Made by a program: the position numbers and the translations under genes. 49,516 nucleotides of DNA from Billgrantia endophytica (GTDB lineage Bacteria; Pseudomonadota; Gammaproteobacteria; Pseudomonadales; Halomonadaceae). Position 1 is the first letter of the stretch; each line of letters begins with the position of its first letter. The DNA is taken from NCBI RefSeq assembly GCF_002879615.1, contig NZ_PNRF01000021.1:1-49516 (forward strand), written 5' to 3'. Below, piece by piece: positions 43,192-49,516 of this stretch. Below the pieces are notes generated by a model. It saw only the letters and a program-made list of their open reading frames with translations. It was not told the origin of the DNA and did not search any database.

Positions 43192-44370
43192 ATGTTCATC
43201 GGCCTGTTCGAGACCCTGAAGCGCGCCGGCGTACCGGTATCGCTGCGCGAGCTGCTCGACCTGCATGCGGTGGTGGAGCATGGCGTCGTGTTTGCCGACA
43301 TGGAAGCGTTCTACCAGGTGGCGCGCACCGTGATGGTCAAGGATGAGCGGCACTTCGACCGCTTCGATCGCGCCTTCGCCGCCTGGTTCGAGGGGCTCGA
43401 GAATCTCGATGCCGCCATCGAGGCGCTGATTCCCGACGACTGGCTGCGTCGCGAGTTCGAGAAGCAGCTTTCCGAGGAGGAGAAAGCCCGGATCGAGTCC
43501 CTGGGCGGGCTCGAGAAGCTGATCGAGACCTTCAAGAAACGCCTCGAGGAGCAGAAGGAGCGCCATGCCGGGGGCAACAAGTGGATCGGCACCGGCGGCA
43601 CCAGTCCCTTCGGCGCCTATGGCTACAACCCCGAGGGCATCCGCATCGGCCAGGATGGCTCGCGCCACCGTCGGGCGATCAAGGTGTGGGATGAGCGGCG
43701 CTTTCGCGACTACGACGACTCGCTGGAGCTCGGCACCCGCAACATCAAGATGGCGCTTCGCCGACTGCGCAAGTTCGCCCGCCAGGGCGCCGCGGAGGAG
43801 CTCGACGTGGATGGCACCATCCGTGAGACCGCCCGCGACGCCGGCCTGCTCAACGTGCAGATGCGCCCGGAGCGCCACAACGCGGTGAAGGTGCTGCTGT
43901 TCCTCGACGTGGGCGGCTCCATGGACGACCACATCCGTGTCTGCGAAGAGCTGTTCTCCGCCGCCCGCTCGGAATTCAAGCACCTGGAGCACTACTACTT
44001 CCACAACTGCGTGTACGAAGGTGTCTGGCGCAACAACCATCGCCGCACAAGCGAGCGCATTCCCACCATGGACGTGTTGCATACTTACGGCAGTGACTAT
44101 CAGGTCGTGATCGTCGGCGATGCCGCCATGTCACCCTATGAAGTGACTCACCCTGGTGGCAGCGTGGAGCACTTCAACGACGAGGCCGGCGGCGTGTGGC
44201 TCAAGCGACTGGCCGCCAAGTTCCCTCGGCTGGCCTGGCTCAACCCCATGCCGCCCCGGGCCTGGGAGTATACCCACTCCACCCAACTGATCCGCCAGTT
44301 GATCGACGACCGCATGTACCCGATGACGCTGGAAGGGCTGGAAAACGCCATGCGCGAGCTGGCTCGCTGA
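43192..44370 (+). CDS. VWA-domain protein (CoxE-like), partner of MoxR
   Basis: 392-residue protein. The N-terminal half is charged and helical ([40 protein letters not shown]), and the C-terminal half is a VWA domain whose metal site reads [13 protein letters not shown]-x-G-x-S in place of the usual D-x-S-x-S. The later [14 protein letters not shown] provides a further acidic residue. It lies 3 nt after the MoxR gene, so the two form one unit that probably remodels or metalates a client complex in the cytoplasm. Confidence 0.92.
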   Translation: MFIGLFETLKRAGVPVSLRELLDLHAVVEHGVVFADMEAFYQVARTVMVKDERHFDRFDRAFAAWFEGLENLDAAIEALIPDDWLRREFEKQLSEEEKARIESLGGLEKLIETFKKRLEEQKERHAGGNKWIGTGGTSPFGAYGYNPEGIRIGQDGSRHRRAIKVWDERRFRDYDDSLELGTRNIKMALRRLRKFARQGAAEELDVDGTIRETARDAGLLNVQMRPERHNAVKVLLFLDVGGSMDDHIRVCEELFSAARSEFKHLEHYYFHNCVYEGVWRNNHRRTSERIPTMDVLHTYGSDYQVVIVGDAAMSPYEVTHPGGSVEHFNDEAGGVWLKRLAAKFPRLAWLNPMPPRAWEYTHSTQLIRQLIDDRMYPMTLEGLENAMRELAR

Positions 44371-44376
44371 GCACTA

Positions 44377-44463
44377 ATAGCCCCGCAGGGCGATAATGTA
44401 CAAATATAGCCCTCAAGGGTTATTTAGTTGCCGAATAGCCTTTTTCGGCTATGATGAAGTCGA
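44377..44463. promoter_or_regulatory. Three-site operator array with 29-bp period upstream of satD
   Basis: Three palindromic sites begin at 44377, 44406 and 44435, exactly 29 bp apart. All fit ATAGCC-N6-GG(C/T)(T/G)AT: site 1 GGCGAT, site 2 GGTTAT, site 3 GGCTAT as right half. Site 3 is a perfect palindrome and lies wholly between the -35 and -10 elements of the candidate satD promoter. The N6 spacers and the interval between sites are not conserved, so this is an operator array, not a repeat family. The HTH of SatD itself is the natural candidate to bind it. Confidence 0.75.
44428..44455 (+). promoter_or_regulatory. Promoter of the satD operon
   Basis: TTGCCG (44428-44433) and TATGAT (44450-44455) are 16 bp apart, giving a start near 44462 and a leader of about 22 nt. 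The third 29-bp-array palindrome occupies 44435-44452, so a bound regulator would exclude RNA polymerase. Confidence 0.65.
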
Positions 44464-44483
44464 CCCTCCCTGGAGCGCTTGCC

Positions 44484-45131
44484 ATGACCCAGCGAATCGC
44501 CGTGCTGACCGGCGATGTGATCGACTCACTCAAGGTCGAGGATCGTCAGCGGCTCTATGCACTGCTGGACCAAACCCTGGCCGGACTGGCCTCCCGGCAT
44601 GGCGGACGCAGCGAACGCTTCCGCGGCGATGGCTTCCAGTTGGCCCTGCCCAGGGCCACAGCCGCCATGGAGGTGGCTATCGCCCTGCGTGCGGCACTGA
44701 TCGAGCACTCCGAGGCCGACCAGCGCTGGGACGCCCGCATTGCGGTGGCGGTGGGCCCGGCAAGCTGGCCGGGAAACGGCCGGCTCGCGGCGGCCGATAG
44801 CGAGCCCTTCGTGCGCTCCGGCCACGACCTGGATGCCTTGAGCGAGGGCAGCTCGCACCTGTCGCTGGCACTGCTCGACGAAACGGACGATGGTAGCCTG
44901 GCCCTGCTGACGCGCTACCTGGATGACATGGTGGCAAGCTGGTCGCGCTACTCGGCCGAGGTGGTCAGGCTCAGTCTGGAGAGCGAGACCTCCCAACAGG
45001 CCATGGCCGATCACCTGGGCATACGCCAGCCCAGCGTGCACAAGCGCCTGCGCGCCGCCCGCTGGCCACTGCTGGCCGATACCCTGACCTACCTGAACGA
45101 GCGGCTGGCGGAAAAGGATAAACGCCGATGA
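44484..45131 (+). CDS. SatD-family protein with C-terminal helix-turn-helix
   Basis: 215-residue protein of the SatD family, seen in the opening IAVLTGDVIDSLKVEDRQRL and the following ERFRGDGFQLALP. The core resembles a class III nucleotide-cyclase-like fold, with D11 and D49 as possible metal ligands; activity is unproven. Residues about 168-191 (ETSQQAMADHLGIRQPSVHK) form a helix-turn-helix. GGAG precedes the ATG at 44484; the next gene overlaps by 4 nt. Such proteins often pair with a DUF3307 membrane protein, as here. It may bind the 29-bp operator array upstream and control its own expression. Confidence 0.85.
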   Translation: MTQRIAVLTGDVIDSLKVEDRQRLYALLDQTLAGLASRHGGRSERFRGDGFQLALPRATAAMEVAIALRAALIEHSEADQRWDARIAVAVGPASWPGNGRLAAADSEPFVRSGHDLDALSEGSSHLSLALLDETDDGSLALLTRYLDDMVASWSRYSAEVVRLSLESETSQQAMADHLGIRQPSVHKRLRAARWPLLADTLTYLNERLAEKDKRR

Positions 45132-45886
45132 ACCCCCACGATCTCTCACTGCTGATGGGGCTGGTGCTGGCTCACCTGGCCGGCGACTTCCTGCTGCAGC
45201 CGCGCCACTGGGTCGACGAGCGGGTGCGTCGCCTGCACCGCTCGCACCACCTGCTCTACCACGTGCTGGTTCACGCCGGCTTGACCGCCCTGGTGTTGAT
45301 GGTTGCATCTTGGCTGCTGCCGGGTTCCCCCGGTCCGCCGGGAGTGCTCGCCGGGGCTGCGGCGGTGGCCGCCAGCCACTGGCTGATCGACCTGGGCAAG
45401 GCGAAGCTGCCCGCCGGCCGGCTGCGCTGGTTCCTGCTCGACCAGTTGCTGCACCTGCTGGTGCTGTGCATGCTGTGGCTGGCCTGGCTCGGCAGCCTGG
45501 CACCACTCGAGGCGCTCGGCGCCTGGCTGCTCACGCCGACGGTGCTGGGCGTGGCCACCGCCTATCTGATCGTGACGCGGCCCTTCTCGTTCGCCATCGC
45601 CATGGTGATGAAGCGTTGGAGCAGCCAGCTCGAGGATACCGGCACCCTGGCCCGGGCCGGTGCACGCATCGGCATACTCGAACGCCTGCTGGTGCTCTCG
45701 CTTGTACTGCTCGACCAACTGACGGCGGTGGGCTTTCTGCTGACCGCCAAGTCGGTGCTGCGCTACGGCGACCTGCGGGAATCGAAGGATCGCAAGCTGA
45801 CCGAGTATGTGTTGCTGGGCACCCTGGTGAGCGTGGCATCGACGCTGGTGCTGGGCCTGACGCTCAGACTGCTGCTGGAGCGTTGA
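45128..45886 (+). CDS. DUF3307 family membrane protein
   Basis: 252-residue polytopic protein with about six hydrophobic segments. The start LLMGLVLAHLAGDFLLQPRH and SHHLLYHVLVHAGLTALVLM are the DUF3307 hallmark, with His and Asp residues (AHLAGDF, HWLIDLGK) in the membrane that could bind metal. It overlaps satD by 4 nt. SatD plus DUF3307 is a recurrent pair of unknown function, so the two probably work together. It may signal to, or be controlled by, SatD. Confidence 0.87.
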   Translation: MNPHDLSLLMGLVLAHLAGDFLLQPRHWVDERVRRLHRSHHLLYHVLVHAGLTALVLMVASWLLPGSPGPPGVLAGAAAVAASHWLIDLGKAKLPAGRLRWFLLDQLLHLLVLCMLWLAWLGSLAPLEALGAWLLTPTVLGVATAYLIVTRPFSFAIAMVMKRWSSQLEDTGTLARAGARIGILERLLVLSLVLLDQLTAVGFLLTAKSVLRYGDLRESKDRKLTEYVLLGTLVSVASTLVLGLTLRLLLER

Positions 45887-45889
45887 GGC

Positions 45890-46804
45890 ATGCGCTATCC
45901 CATTGCAGCCCTCCTGCCTCTCGCCCTGCTGCTGGGCGCCTGCGCGGGCCCCGAGCACCTGGAGCGACGTGATGGCTACGTGGTGGACCACTTCCACGTC
46001 TCGCATTCTCATAACAGCAGGGTGCGCCACCTGGTAGTGCACTACACCGACGTGGACGAGGCCGAGTCTCTGGCAACCCTGACCGGACCCCATGTCAGTG
46101 CCCACTACGTGCTGCCGCTACCGGCTCACCAACGGGCCGGCGAGCCGCTGGTCTATCAACTGGTGGACGAGTCGCGCCGGGCCTGGCATGCCGGCGCCAG
46201 CGCCTGGAAGAACCGCACCAACATCAACGACACCTCCATCGGGATCGAGATCGTCAATACCGGACCCGATCGCCCCTACGCCGAGGTGAAGCAAGCGCTG
46301 GAAAGCGACTCGGAAAACGTATCCGGGATCCATTGGGCACCCTACCCCGACGCACAGATCGAGGCGCTGATCGCCCTGTCACGGGATATCATCGAGCGCC
46401 ACGCTATTCATCCCACCGACGTGGTGGCCCACTCGGACATCGCTCCGACGCGCAAGATCGACCCGGGCCCGGCATTTCCCTGGTACGCGCTATACGAAGC
46501 GGGTATCGGGGTATGGCCAGAGGACGAGACAACGGCTCGCTACCGCGACCGCTTCGACCATGCGCCCCCCGGGCTTGCCACCTTGCAGCAAGCACTCCAG
46601 GCCTGGGGCTATCCGCTGGCGGCAAGCGGCGAGCTGGATACGCAGACTCGCGCCGTATTGCGCGCCTTCCAGATGCGCTTTCGTCCCGACGACTACCGCG
46701 GCCAGGCGGATGCCGAAACCGCCGCGATCCTATGGGCGTTGCTGGAACGATACCAGCCCGAGGCCCTACGCCGCCTGAGTGACCGAAAGGCTTATCGCGG
46801 ATAG
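45890..46804 (+). CDS. amiD: N-acetylmuramoyl-L-alanine amidase lipoprotein (AmiD-like)
   Basis: 304-residue lipoprotein with lipobox LGAC (Cys 18). It has an Amidase_2 domain: the first zinc His in HLVVHYTDVDEAES, SAHYVLPLP, INDTSIGIEIVNTG and the second His with Asp in VVAHSDIAPTRKIDPGP. A C-terminal peptidoglycan-binding domain (ASGELDTQTRAVLRAFQMRF) follows. The architecture matches E. coli AmiD, which cleaves anhydro-muropeptides at the outer membrane. It starts 3 nt after the DUF3307 stop and is thus possibly in the satD unit; its 3' end overlaps the convergent regulator by 13 nt. Confidence 0.92.
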   Translation: MRYPIAALLPLALLLGACAGPEHLERRDGYVVDHFHVSHSHNSRVRHLVVHYTDVDEAESLATLTGPHVSAHYVLPLPAHQRAGEPLVYQLVDESRRAWHAGASAWKNRTNINDTSIGIEIVNTGPDRPYAEVKQALESDSENVSGIHWAPYPDAQIEALIALSRDIIERHAIHPTDVVAHSDIAPTRKIDPGPAFPWYALYEAGIGVWPEDETTARYRDRFDHAPPGLATLQQALQAWGYPLAASGELDTQTRAVLRAFQMRFRPDDYRGQADAETAAILWALLERYQPEALRRLSDRKAYRG

Positions 46805-47355
46805 TGAACCATATCGTGGAACAGCGCCCTGCTCTCACTCAGGTTGCGGTAGGCGTGGGGCTGATCGGCAGCAAAACGTAGCCCCTGCCCCGCTTTCATG
46901 TGCTGCCAGCAGCCTTGCAAGCCAATCTCCAGTTCACCTTCCACCACCACGACATGCTCGATCACCCCAGACGCGTGGGGGTCCGATTCGCTGATCGTCC
47001 CCGGTGCCAGTTCGACGACGAGCAGTTCGAACCCCAACCGCTCATCCACGGGAAACAGCGTCGCAAAGCGCATACCCGAAGCATCCCCGTCCAGGCTCGT
47101 CACATCCGCCTGGCGCAGCGAAGTCCCATCGTTCTGGCCCACACCCGGCGGCTCGACCAATGCCGAAAAGGAGACCTCGAAGCCACTGGCGATCTTCCAT
47201 AGCGTGGCTACCGTCGGGCTCGACTCGCCACGCTCGATCTGACCCAGCATGGCCTTGCTGACGCCGGTCTCCGCCGCACTGCGATCCAGGCTCCAGCCAC
47301 GCTGTTGGCGCAGGGATTTCAGGGTGGTGGCGATCTGCCGGGCGATGTCATGCAT
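46792..47355 (-). CDS. XRE-family regulator with cupin domain (SutR-like)
   Basis: 187-residue regulator. An N-terminal HTH (LKSLRQQRGWSLDRSAAETG, VSKAMLGQIERGESSPTVAT) is followed by a cupin-2 domain (GVIEHVVVVEGELEIGLQGC, AADQPHAYRNLSE). It resembles E. coli SutR/YdcN, which also lies divergent from a BenE-type transporter gene (ydcO). The cupin probably senses a small molecule. It likely binds the paired palindromes at 47417-47464 to regulate itself and benE. The start ATG at 47355 is preceded by GGGAGAAG. Confidence 0.9.
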   Translation of the reverse strand: MHDIARQIATTLKSLRQQRGWSLDRSAAETGVSKAMLGQIERGESSPTVATLWKIASGFEVSFSALVEPPGVGQNDGTSLRQADVTSLDGDASGMRFATLFPVDERLGFELLVVELAPGTISESDPHASGVIEHVVVVEGELEIGLQGCWQHMKAGQGLRFAADQPHAYRNLSESRALFHDMVHYPR

Positions 47356-47416
47356 GCGGCTTCTCCCATGGTGAATGAATGCTTTCCATGCGGAATCCTG
47401 ACCGTGGATGGCTCAT

Positions 47417-47464
47417 TGTACGTTATAACGCACAGTGGTATCGTACCCGTGCGCTATAACGCAC
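47417..47464. promoter_or_regulatory. Two palindromic operators between the SutR-like and BenE genes
   Basis: Site 1, TGTACGTTATAACGCACA (47417-47434), and site 2, GTGCGCTATAACGCAC (47449-47464), are near-perfect palindromes sharing the half-site TAACGCAC. Their centres are 31 bp apart, about three helical turns, so two regulator dimers would sit on the same DNA face. They lie between divergent genes, as expected for an XRE-cupin repressor. Confidence 0.78.
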
Positions 47465-47543
47465 ACCAACCACGCAGAGCGATCATCGCCATACGCCCCC
47501 GTGTCGACGCCCCCACGGGAATTCCGAGCCGCCGGGAGCCGAG

Positions 47544-48758
47544 ATGTCCGAAACGCCCACCCCCACAACCAGACACCGCTCCCTATGGCGCGACCTGAGC
47601 CTATCGACTGCCACCGCTGGCCTCGTGGCAGTATTGATCGGCTACAGCAGTTCCGCGGTAATCATCTTCCAGGCCGCCGAGGCCGCCGGTGCCACGCCGG
47701 CGCAGATCGGCTCCTGGCTGTGGGCACTGGGCATCGGCATGGGCGTGACATCACTGGGCCTGTCGTTGCGCTACCGCATGCCGGTGCTCACCGCCTGGTC
47801 GACACCCGGCGCCGCGCTGTTGGCCACCAGCCTGCCGGGCGTACCCATGGAAGAAGCCATCGGCGCCTTTCTCTTCTCGGCGGCACTGATCACCCTGTGC
47901 GGAGTTACCGGTCTGTTCGGCACGCTGGTCAAGCGCATTCCGCCCACGCTGGCCGCCGCCTTGCTGGCCGGAGTGCTGCTGCGCTTCGGGATGGATCTGT
48001 TCGTGGCCCTGGAGCGCCAGTGGCTGCTGCCGCTGGCCATGCTGGTCGCCTATACGCTCAGCCGGCGCCTGGTACCGCGCCATGCGATCGCCGTGGTACT
48101 GCTGGTGGGAATCGCCATTGCCGCGGGGCAGGGGCACTTCAGCCTGGACAGCGTTCGATTGGTGCCCACCGTGCCGATGTTCACTGCGCCTGAATTCGCG
48201 CTGTCGACGCTGATCGGGGTGGGGATACCGCTGTTCGTGGTGACCATGACGACCCAGAACCTGCCCGGTATCACGGTGCTGCGTGCCGCCGGCTATCAGG
48301 CGCCCAGCTCACCCCTGATCGGCTGGACCGGGGCCGCCACCCTGGCCTTGGCGCCCTTCGGCGGCTACGCACTCAACCTGGCAGCGATCAGTGCCGCCGT
48401 GTGCATGGGCCGCGAGGCGCACGAAGACCCCGCACGGCGCTACACCGCCGGGGTTGCCGCCGGGGTCGGCTATCTGGTGATGGGCGTGTTCGGTGCCACC
48501 GTCACGGCGCTGTTCGCCGCCTTTCCCGCCGAGCTGATCATGGCGCTGGCAGGCCTGGCTCTGCTCGGCACCATCGGCAACGGCCTGGCCGGCGCCATGG
48601 AAGATGCCGGCCAGCGCGATGCCGCGCTCGTGACCTTCCTGTTCACCGCCTCGGGCATCAGCCTGCTGGGGATCGGCTCGGCCTTCTGGGGCCTGGTGGC
48701 CGGCATGGCAATGCTGTGGGTCGGCGGCGCAGCGCGCCGCCAGACAGGCAGCCGCTAG
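47544..48758 (+). CDS. benE: BenE-family benzoate/H+ symporter-like transporter
   Basis: 404-residue membrane transporter with about twelve hydrophobic segments, in the BenE/YdcO family (STATAGLVAVLIGYSSSAVI; PVLTAWSTPGAALLATSLPG; TTQNLPGITVLRAAGYQAPS). BenE imports benzoate in some bacteria; E. coli YdcO has no proven substrate, so the ligand is uncertain here. GGGAGCCGAG precedes the ATG. It is divergent from the SutR-like regulator. Its TAG stop (48756-48758) is the first triplet of the interrupted 75-bp palindrome. Confidence 0.92.
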   Translation: MSETPTPTTRHRSLWRDLSLSTATAGLVAVLIGYSSSAVIIFQAAEAAGATPAQIGSWLWALGIGMGVTSLGLSLRYRMPVLTAWSTPGAALLATSLPGVPMEEAIGAFLFSAALITLCGVTGLFGTLVKRIPPTLAAALLAGVLLRFGMDLFVALERQWLLPLAMLVAYTLSRRLVPRHAIAVVLLVGIAIAAGQGHFSLDSVRLVPTVPMFTAPEFALSTLIGVGIPLFVVTMTTQNLPGITVLRAAGYQAPSSPLIGWTGAATLALAPFGGYALNLAAISAAVCMGREAHEDPARRYTAGVAAGVGYLVMGVFGATVTALFAAFPAELIMALAGLALLGTIGNGLAGAMEDAGQRDAALVTFLFTASGISLLGIGSAFWGLVAGMAMLWVGGAARRQTGSR

Positions 48759-48808
48759 ATACCATCTCTCCTAACCAGTCACAAACAACCCATTAGGTGG
48801 TTTGCGAC
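48756..48808. repeat. Interrupted copy of the 75-bp palindrome, 53 bp retained
   Basis: Fifty-three bases are identical to the reverse complement of the intact palindrome at 10657-10731. Identity stops after TTTGCGAC at 48808, where the intact copy goes on to complete its second arm and this copy passes into IS110 sequence. The missing outer 22 bp should lie at the far end of the element, outside the window. The TAG at its start terminates benE. Confidence 0.9.
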
Positions 48809-49516
48809 CGATATTCGGTTTGGGTCTTGAGGATGCCATAGGCGATGTGGATTAGCTTCCGCATCGCCGCCCCCAAGGCCGCCATTGTGCTCTTGCCGTT
48901 TCCTGTCAGCCGCCGGTAGAGCGCCGAGATATCTGGGTTTCGCCTCAGCCCTACGACGGCCGCCATGTACAGGCTCTGGCGCAGCTTCGGGTTGCCAGCT
49001 TTCGAAAGACGGGGCCGCATGCGCACGGAACTACCCGACTCCCAACTAACGGGCACAAGTCCCGCAAAAGCAGCAGCCTGCCGAGCGCTCTGGAACGCGC
49101 GGCTACGTAGCATCGCCAACAACCTGAGTGACACGGCGGGACCAACCCCCGGGATCGTTTGCAACAAGACCCGGTCCCGCTTTAAGCCAGGGTGCTGATC
49201 GAGATGATCATCGATCTGTTGCTGGAGGCGATCCCGCTCGCGCGTCAATGCCAGCAGGATGTCATCAATCGAGCGGAGAATATCGGTTGCCATGATGAAC
49301 TCGGCTTTTTCCCGCCGGTTTCGCTCACGGTGAATGTCTTTGTCCATTGCATCGAGTCGCGCCGCCAGCGCCTTGAGCTTGCGCACTTCCTCAGGCTCTG
49401 GCTGCCAGCATTCAGGCTGTTGAGTTGCGCCATACCGTGCCAACACCACGCTGTCCTTCTTGTCCGTTTTGCCGCGTACCCCCAGGCTACGAGAGAAGTC
49501 ACGTACCTGCGCAGGA
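48793..49516 (-). CDS. IS110-family transposase, 5' end beyond the window
   Basis: Partial recombinase of at least 240 residues, open to the window edge. The segment at the edge (QVRDFSRSLGVRGKTDKKD) is the end of the DEDD/RuvC-like N-terminal domain; a coiled-coil linker (LAARLDAMDKDIHRERNRRE) follows, then the Transposase_20 domain with IPGVGPAVSLRLLAML, the region AGLVPVSWESGSSVR that should hold the catalytic Ser, and LSKAGNPKLRQSLYMAAVVG. The TAA stop (48795-48793) lies about 14 bases inside the flanking palindrome, so the last few residues may be read from target DNA. In-frame starts at 49449 are internal. Confidence 0.93.
   Translation of the reverse strand, partial: PAQVRDFSRSLGVRGKTDKKDSVVLARYGATQQPECWQPEPEEVRKLKALAARLDAMDKDIHRERNRREKAEFIMATDILRSIDDILLALTRERDRLQQQIDDHLDQHPGLKRDRVLLQTIPGVGPAVSLRLLAMLRSRAFQSARQAAAFAGLVPVSWESGSSVRMRPRLSKAGNPKLRQSLYMAAVVGLRRNPDISALYRRLTGNGKSTMAALGAAMRKLIHIAYGILKTQTEYRSQTT
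48809..49516 (-). mobile_element. IS110-family insertion sequence, partial
   Basis: The element begins where identity to the intact palindrome ends (about 48808/48809) and runs off the window. The transposase gene reaches this end with no room for a noncoding RNA after its stop, so the guide (bridge) RNA region should lie at the other end, upstream of the gene; that favours the IS110 group over IS1111. IS110 elements use sequence-specific targets and often enter REP-like palindromes, which fits this site. The exact junction may be off by a few bases. Confidence 0.85.

Noticed and set aside
42478..44082. Very long open frame antisense to MoxR and VWA genes
   Set aside because: The sense strand encodes two well-defined proteins; the antisense product has no recognisable domain.
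44377..44463. CRISPR or REP array before satD
   Set aside because: Only short half-sites are conserved at 29-bp intervals and the third overlaps a promoter, so operators fit better.
1..49516. tRNA or rRNA genes, prophage, toxin-antitoxin or classical defence islands
   Set aside because: I saw no tRNA T-arm motif in a cloverleaf context, no rRNA, and no phage structural, restriction, Cas or toxin-antitoxin proteins in any frame.

Overview
The window looks like a chromosomal segment of a high-GC gammaproteobacterium, most probably a Halomonas-type member of the Halomonadaceae. That placement is inference from gene content (acetate kinase beside a MaoC/phosphate acetyltransferase fusion, a YejK homologue, a GntR-controlled gluconate TRAP operon, paired YdbS/YdbT proteins, a DUF3185 protein, a SutR/BenE pair) and from GC-rich codon use; no rRNA or tRNA gene was seen. 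Genes are dense, often overlap by 1 to 13 nt, and most have a visible Shine-Dalgarno.

Layout. 1-317: a tandem REP-type repeat. 383-2479: LysE-family exporter divergent from its likely MocR regulator. 2497-5777: acetate kinase and MaoC-Pta, with a RidA protein divergent. 5808-10595: a gluconate operon (TRAP binding protein, two membrane subunits, gluconokinase, LacI-type GntR) with a perfect GntR-type operator just after its promoter. 10657-13363: a 75-bp palindrome, then an envelope operon of OB-like lipoprotein, membrane acyltransferase and long class A beta-lactamase-like serine hydrolase. 13723-17836: a five-gene cassette of polar amino-acid ABC transporter, C45 autoproteolytic acyltransferase and RpiR regulator. 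17921-26332: housekeeping and accessory genes (glutaredoxin-like, two PH-domain membrane proteins, YbaK, M28 peptidase, diguanylate cyclase, small envelope proteins, Asp/Glu-racemase-like protein, SDR, parvulin). 26466-30950: YadG/YadH-type ABC exporter, YejK, glutamine amidotransferase, metallophosphoesterase. 31213-35587: a fused SDR/SPW/VKOR-like membrane protein and an ABC exporter. 35793-36373: KGG-repeat stress protein and a small partner. 36519-38800: Tat-exported aldo/keto reductase and an NTP-exchange-like transporter. 38974-39085: a candidate structured small RNA. 39287-40955: DUF503, a decayed VOC gene, a beta-hydroxyacid dehydrogenase and a rhodanese fragment. 40971-44370: MFS transporter and a MoxR/VWA pair. 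44377-46804: SatD, DUF3307 and AmiD-like genes behind a phased operator array. 46792-48758: SutR-like regulator divergent from a BenE transporter. 48809-49516: an IS110-family element cut off by the window edge.

The strongest undescribed-looking signals are: (1) three palindromes ATAGCC-N6-GG(C/T)(T/G)AT spaced exactly 29 bp apart upstream of satD, the last lying between the -35 and -10 boxes; SatD carries its own C-terminal HTH, so an autoregulatory circuit is plausible; (2) a 75-bp palindrome that supplies the stop codons of two unrelated genes, present intact at 10657-10731 and interrupted at 48808 by the IS110 element; (3) an SDR fused to a membrane VKOR-like domain that keeps the CxxC but lacks the loop cysteines; (4) a perfect 17-bp-arm inverted repeat at 39851-39892 next to a decaying VOC gene; (5) the lipoprotein/acyltransferase/beta-lactamase-like envelope operon.
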